Positions 59,208-64,000 of a stretch of DNA of 64,000 bases are shown here, piece by piece. The first letter of the stretch is position 1. Each line of letters begins with the position of its first letter. This DNA comes from Cricetomys ansorgei. Taxonomy: Eukaryota > Chordata > Mammalia > Rodentia > Nesomyidae. The notes beneath the pieces are model-generated. The model saw only the letters and a program-made list of their open reading frames with translations, was not told where the DNA came from and did not search any database. The stretch is from assembly GCA_026225945.1 (NCBI GenBank), contig JAMJFZ010000107.1, forward strand, positions 62,771,501 through 62,835,500, given 5' to 3'. Made by a program: the position numbers and the translations under genes.

Positions 59208-59768
59208 GTGTCTTAGTCACTGTGCTATTGCTGTAACCAAGGCAACTGTTACAAAAGAAAGGATTTCATCAAGGGCTTGCTTACAGTTTTAGAGTGTTAG
59301 TCCACGATCATCACGGTGGGAAGCAGACAGACATGGCGCTGGAGCAGTAGCTGAGAGCTTTCTATCCGGATCCACAGGCAGCAGGGAGAGAGACACTGGG
59401 TCTGGTTTGGGCTTTTGAAAGCTCAAGGCCCACCCCCAGTGACACATCTCCTCCCACAGGGCCACACCTCCTCCAACAGAGCCACACCTCCTCCAACAGG
59501 GCCACACCTCCTCCAACAGAGCCACACCTCCTCCAACAGAGCCACACCTCCTCCAACAGGGCCACACCTCCTCCCACAGGGCCACACCTCCTCCAACAGA
59601 GCCACACCTCCTCCCACAGGGCCACACCTCCTCCAATAGGGCCACACCTCCTCCAACAGGGCCACACCTCCAACATTCTAATTCTTCTCAAACATTTCCA
59701 CTCACTGGGGACCAAGCATTCACATTTAAGAGTCTATGTGGGTCATTCTCATTTAAACCTCCACAGGT
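59208..59768 (+). mobile_element. Rodent LTR-like repeat expanded by an internal minisatellite
   Basis: It starts tgtcttagtcactgtgctat, has the same family interior as 35513-35928, and ends tcatttaaacctccaca. The segment cacctcctccaacag inside it is tandemly amplified. Confidence 0.7.
59441..59660 (+). repeat. 20-bp minisatellite, 11 units
   Basis: Eleven consecutive 20-base units of gccacacctcctccaacaga type, with a/c, a/g and t variants. The first unit is diverged and a partial unit follows at 59661. Confidence 0.95.
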
Positions 59769-60234
59769 GGGCTTGGCGTTAGTGTCTTTCAGCTTTCTAT
59801 GATCCCAAAAGGGTCCTCATCAGACAATGGAAGCCACACACATAATTTGAGGATAGTCATGGCAGAGTCAGGCCCACTATCTAGGTTCTTGGTTCTATAA
59901 TAGCCCAACTTGGATATAACTCAAATTAAATCAGAAAGTTTTATATGCTGTCTCTCTATAAAAGCATAAAATAATATAATGTATACAGATTTAAATCCAA
60001 GTTTAAACTTTTACAGCATACTGACTGACTTCAATGTTGCTTAATAATCAGCCTTTGAATAGAGGATTTCTGGTGCTGCTGTAGCCTCTGCAGAATTGAA
60101 GAAGAAAGTAGAAAGAACGGAGCCAGGTTATTCAAGTGCTGGGAGAGCTTGTTGCAGACTGATACCACTGATTTTATTACACATTTATTTCTGGTGTGTA
60201 CCTAATACATGCCCATCCAATACTTTGTCCTGGG

Positions 60235-60690
60235 TAATGGTTGTCAACTTGACTAGACCTTAGAATTAAGAGACATGCCTCTGGCCAGGTCTGTAAGGGT
60301 AGTTCTAAAAAGGGTCAACTGAGGTGTGTCCTGGTTAGGCTTGTTGTTGTTTGTCAATTTGATACAGGCTAGGGTCATCTGGGAAGAGGGAAACACAAAT
60401 GAGAAAACTTTCTTGGTTCATGACGGATATGGGGAGCCCAGCGCACTGTAAATGGTGCGACCCCTGGACAGGTAGTCCTCGGTTGTATACAACGCTCAAG
60501 CTGAGCAAGCTGAGAGTCCATGGTCCCTGCTCCAATTCCTGACTTGGGGTTCCTGCCTTGACTTCCTTTTCTGACTTCCCTCAGTGATGGCGTGTCACCT
60601 GGGAATTGTAAGGTGAAATGAACCCTTTTCTCCCCAAGCTGTTTTTGGTCGTGGTGTTTACCACAGCAATAGAAAGCAACTGAGACAGGA
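60235..60690 (+). mobile_element. Rodent interspersed repeat, diverged
   Basis: It contains gttgtcaacttgactagacc, tgtcaatttgatacaggcta, cacctgggaattgtaaggtg and accacagcaatagaaagcaa. These match a common rodent repeat that I cannot name with confidence. Confidence 0.5.
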
Positions 60691-60759
60691 GGGAAGACTC
60701 TCCTCCAGAGTAGGTGGGTCTAGATATGAGGGCAGAAAGAGAAGCTTTCGGATTTTGCC

Positions 60760-61030
60760 TGTTTTTCAGATATTTAGCTACACCTGCTTGGTTTTTGCTC
60801 CCATTTGCTTGTGATACCCTTTTCCATTTTTTTTTCTTAAAGTGCTCTCTGTCCTTGAGGTTGAGGTGTGTTTCTTTCTTGGCTGCAGCAGAGAGATAGA
60901 TTCTGTTTTCTAATTGAATCTGTTAGTCTATGTCAGTTCACTGAGGAATTGGGACCATTGATATTGAGAGTCATTGCTGAGCACTGTTTATTAATTCCTG
61001 TAGTTTTGTTGTGGTGATTACTATCATAGG
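60760..61030 (-). mobile_element. L1 fragment, antisense
   Basis: It contains tagctacacctgcttggttt, gaggttgaggtgtgtttctt and ttgatattgagagtcattgc. This is the reverse complement of rodent L1 ORF2 endonuclease-region sequence and parallels 63380-63570. Confidence 0.65.
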
Positions 61031-61085
61031 TTAAAAAACATTCTCAGTAAAATACTTGCAAACCTAATTCAAGAACAAACCAAGG

Positions 61086-61245
61086 GACTGGCGAGATGGC
61101 TGTGCAGTTAAAAGCACATTCCTCTCTTCCAGAGGACCCAGGTTTGACTCCCAGCATGCACGGTGGATCACAACCACCTGTAATCCCGGTTCCAGAGAAT
61201 CTGTTGCTGTCTTCTGACTGCTGTGGTCACCAGTCATGTATGAGG
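61086..61245 (+). mobile_element. B2 SINE, sense, left part, interrupted
   Basis: It contains ctggcgagatggctgtgcag and gacccaggtttgactcccag. It continues after the inserted repeat at 61667-61735 (catgatcacacattcaggca). Confidence 0.7.
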
Positions 61246-61666
61246 TGTGTCATAGTCGGGATTACTATTGCTGTGATGAAACACAATGACCAAAGGCAAC
61301 TTTGGAGGAAAGGGTTTATTTGGCTTATGCTTCCACATCACTGTTCATCATCAAAGGAAGTCAGGACAGGAATTTAAACAGGGTAGGAGCCTGGAGGCAG
61401 AAATAGATGCAGAGGCCACAGAGGAGTGCTGCTTACTGACTTGCTCCTCATGGCTTGCTCAGCCTGCTTTCTTAAAGAACTCAGGACCACCAGCCCAGGG
61501 GTGGCCCCACCCACAATGGGCCAGGCCCCTCCCCATCAATCACTAATTAAGAAAACACCCAACAGGTTTGCCGATAGCCCCATCTTATGGAAGCATTTTC
61601 TCACTAGAGGTTCTTGTCTCTCAGACGACTTTAGCTTGTATCAAGTTGACATAAAACTATCCAGCG
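61246..61666 (+). mobile_element. Rodent LTR-like repeat (copy 2) inserted in a B2
   Basis: It starts tgtcatagtcgggattacta and contains gggtttatttggcttatgct, ends tatccagcgta, and matches 54722-55125. The short repeat ggtg at both edges may be part of a target duplication. Confidence 0.7.
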
Positions 61667-61735
61667 TAGGGTGCATGATCACACATTCAGGCAAAACATC
61701 CATATACATAAATAATTTAAAAATTGAAAGAATAC

Positions 61736-62515
61736 ATTTAAAAAATTATCCACTAGGATTGAGTCAACCTCATTCTAGAGATGCATTTATGTATGTCTAA
61801 CACACATAAATCAATAAATTTAATCTACTACATAAACAGACTAAAAGACAAAAATCACATGATTATTTCATTCAATGTAGAAAAGGCCTTTGACAAAATC
61901 CAACATCTCTTCATGATAAAATGTCCTAGAGAGACCATGGTCATACCTTAACATAATAAAGACAATATACAGGAAACATTATTCTAAACAGAAAGAAACA
62001 CAAAGTATTTCCACTAAAATCAAGAACAAGACAAGGGTTCTATAACTATTTAATATAGCAATTGAAGTCTTATCTTGAGCAATAAGACAACTGAAGGAGA
62101 TCAGGATACAAATAGGAAAGGAAGAAGTCAAGTTAGCCATATTTGCAGATGATATGACTTTATACATAAAAGATCCTAAAGACCCTACCAGGAAACTTCT
62201 AAAGCTGATAAATATTTTCAGAAAAGTAATAGGATACAAACTTACACACAAAATAAGTAGCCTTCCTATAGACAAATGACAGACGGAAAAAGAAATCAGA
62301 AAAACAACACTTCTCATAATAGCCTCAAAAAATACTTTGGAATAACTCTAACCAAGCAAGTAAAAGGCTGTATAATAAAAACTTTAAGACACAGAAGAAA
62401 AAAATTTATGAAGATATCAGAAGATGAAATGTAGAATTAATATCATGAAAATGGCCATACTGCCAAAAGCAGTCTACAGATTCAATGCAATCCCCATCAA
62501 AACCCACACACTTCT
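61736..62515 (+). mobile_element. L1 ORF2 reverse-transcriptase fragment, sense, broken
   Basis: It contains aaaaggcctttgacaaaatc, the active-site region gccatatttgcagatgatatg (Phe-Ala-Asp-Asp) and ggccatactgccaaaagcag. Many stops and indels make it a dead copy. Confidence 0.8.
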
Positions 62516-62959
62516 TTATTTTTTTAAAGTTAATGAGTTTTACTTTCCCTTTTATTTCTTATTGAAAATAGAAGGGTTTTTTCACACACTATATTCTGAA
62601 CACGGTTTTCCCTCCCTTATTTCCTCTCAGATCCTCCCCAACTCCCCACCTCCCTTCCAACTCCACACCTTCTTTCTTTCTCCTAAGAAAACACTCAGGT
62701 AAATAAAAAAAAGACAAAAACAAAACAAAACAATAAAAAACCAAGAATAAAACAAAATTAACAAATAAAGAAGCCAAGGAAAAGCACATGAATCGGAAAC
62801 CATAATACAGAAGCAAAAGGCCATTAAGATTTTTTTTTAAATGCCCAAACAGCAATGAGACAAAAGAAGCTCCAAAAAATACCTTTAAGTTTGTTCTGTG
62901 AGGGCCACCCACTACTGGGCATGGACTCTGCACTCAGTGTTATTTGTATGCCCTCTGAG

Positions 62960-64000
62960 ACGACATTTAAGAAATTAATTTTCTGTAATCTGTTGAGAGT
63001 TTGATTTGTGTCCAAGTATTTGATCAGTATTTTAGAAAGTTCTGTGAGCTGCTTGTTCTTTTGTGTTTGGGTGAAATGTTCTGTAAATATCTGCTAGGTC
63101 CATTTGATTTATGACATTATTTAACTCCAACATTTCTGTTTAGTTTTTGTCTGGATGACCTGTCTGTTAGGGAGAGAGTCACCACTATCATTGTGTGAGG
63201 GTCAACGTGATTTTAGCTGTAGTAGTGTTTCTTTTATGAACTTAGATGCCCCTGTGTTTCATGCATAAATGTTTAGAGTTGCAATATCCTCTAGGTGGAT
63301 TTTTCTTTGATGAGTGTGCGGTGTCCTTCCCTGTCCCTTCTGGCAAGATTTGGTTTGAAGCCTATTTTGTCAGGTAACGAGATGGCAACACCTGCTTGTT
63401 TCTTGGGCCCATTTGCCTGGAATATCTTCTTCTACCATTTTACCTTACCCTTGATGGTAAGGTATGTTAGAAGATGGATCTTGCTTTCTAATCTGTTAGT
63501 CTGTCTTTTAGTTGATGAGTTGGGGTCATTAATATTGAGAGTTATCAATGAGCAGTGTTTACTGATTCCTGCCTGTTGTTGTTGTTGTTACTATGATTTG
63601 GGGTTTACCCCAAATTTGCTGGCCTGGGATTATTTATTCCTGGGTTTTCTTGGGTGCAGTTATTCTCTTACGGTTGAAATTTTCCTTCTACTGCCGTCTA
63701 CAGAGCTGGATCTGTAGATAGACACTGCTTGAATCTGGTTTTGTCACAGAACGTTCTTCTCCCTCTATGAGATTGACAGTGTCACTCGGTATAGTAGTCT
63801 GGGGGTGGTATCTCTGTCTCTCAGAGTTTGTAGAACATTTGTTCGGGCCCTTCTGGCTTTCAGAGTCTCCATTGAGAAGAGGAGTCTTTGCTAATGGGTC
63901 TGCCTTAATACGTTACTTGGTCGTTTTCCCTCTCAGCTTTTAGAACTCTTTCTTGGTTACCTACATTTAGTGTTTTGATTATTATGCTGTTGGGGACTCT
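62960..64000 (-). mobile_element. L1 fragment, antisense, runs off the window
   Basis: It contains tctggatgacctgtctgtta, acacctgcttgtttcttggg and ggtttgaagcctattttgtc. These are the reverse complement of rodent L1 ORF2 endonuclease-region sequence. It is disrupted and continues past 64000. Confidence 0.75.

Larger units (their letters stand above)
42900..64000. other. PLAT upstream flank, no gene recognised
   Basis: About 21 kb upstream of PLAT, toward where IKBKB lies in other mammals. No exon with recognisable protein homology was found. Repeats are listed individually. Apparently unique stretches are 43060-44380, 44730-45430, 45690-46500, 46700-48000, 48130-49660, 49750-51120, 51930-52790, 53010-53760, 55130-56400 and 57100-57420. 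ORFs up to 163 codons in them are not recognised and lack support as genes. Confidence 0.6.

Noticed and set aside
59441..59660. CRISPR-like regular repeat
   Set aside because: Units are directly abutting with no spacers, and this is a rodent nuclear genome.
59289..59715. Periodic ORFs of 74-118 codons in several frames
   Set aside because: Produced by the 20-base minisatellite. No start context, homology or splice support.
47099..64000. Expected IKBKB 5' exon at the right side
   Set aside because: No IKBKB-like coding segment (kinase N terminus) was recognised, so the gene probably starts beyond the window.

Overview
This window is nuclear DNA from a muroid rodent. It is packed with rodent SINEs (B1, B2, B4, ID), rodent L1 pieces, LTR-like elements and microsatellites. 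Its two protein genes are split into short exons with GT-AG introns. The tPA protein read from the exons resembles mouse and rat tPA but differs from my recollection of both, so a cricetid such as a vole, hamster or deer mouse is my guess. The species cannot be fixed from sequence alone.

Layout. (1) Positions 1-15.6 kb, plus strand: AP3M2 (mu3B subunit of the AP-3 adaptor), entered inside its first intron. Eight coding exons join to an intact 418-residue protein, followed by a roughly 2.2 kb 3'UTR with two AATAAA signals and a URR1 hAT transposon. (2) 15.6-20.4 kb: intergenic gap between two convergent 3' ends, holding a gammaretrovirus-like LTR and rodent repeats. (3) 20.4-42.85 kb, minus strand: the complete PLAT gene (tissue-type plasminogen activator). 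It has a non-coding exon 1 with a recognisable promoter (GC box, NF1 palindrome, CRE-like TGACATCA), then 13 coding exons for signal peptide, propeptide, finger, EGF, kringle 1, kringle 2 and trypsin-like protease. The joined coding length is 1679 bases, one short of the 1680 expected for a 559-residue protein. The missing base is in a G run of the EGF exon. (4) 42.9-64 kb: PLAT upstream flank with no gene I can support. It holds repeats, two opposed L1 pieces, a 20-bp minisatellite and a perfect DR5 retinoic acid receptor-type element about 7 kb upstream of PLAT exon 1.

The order AP3M2(+) then PLAT(-) matches the conserved mammalian block (human 8p11), where IKBKB follows. IKBKB is not reached here. 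The two genes are neighbours but not functionally linked: AP-3 sorts cargo to lysosome-related and synaptic vesicles, while tPA is a secreted protease that activates plasminogen.

I found no undescribed multi-gene system. The observations most worth checking are the EGF-exon frameshift, the distal DR5, the competing splice acceptor in a protease exon, the minisatellite born inside an interspersed repeat, and the long polypurine tract in a PLAT intron.
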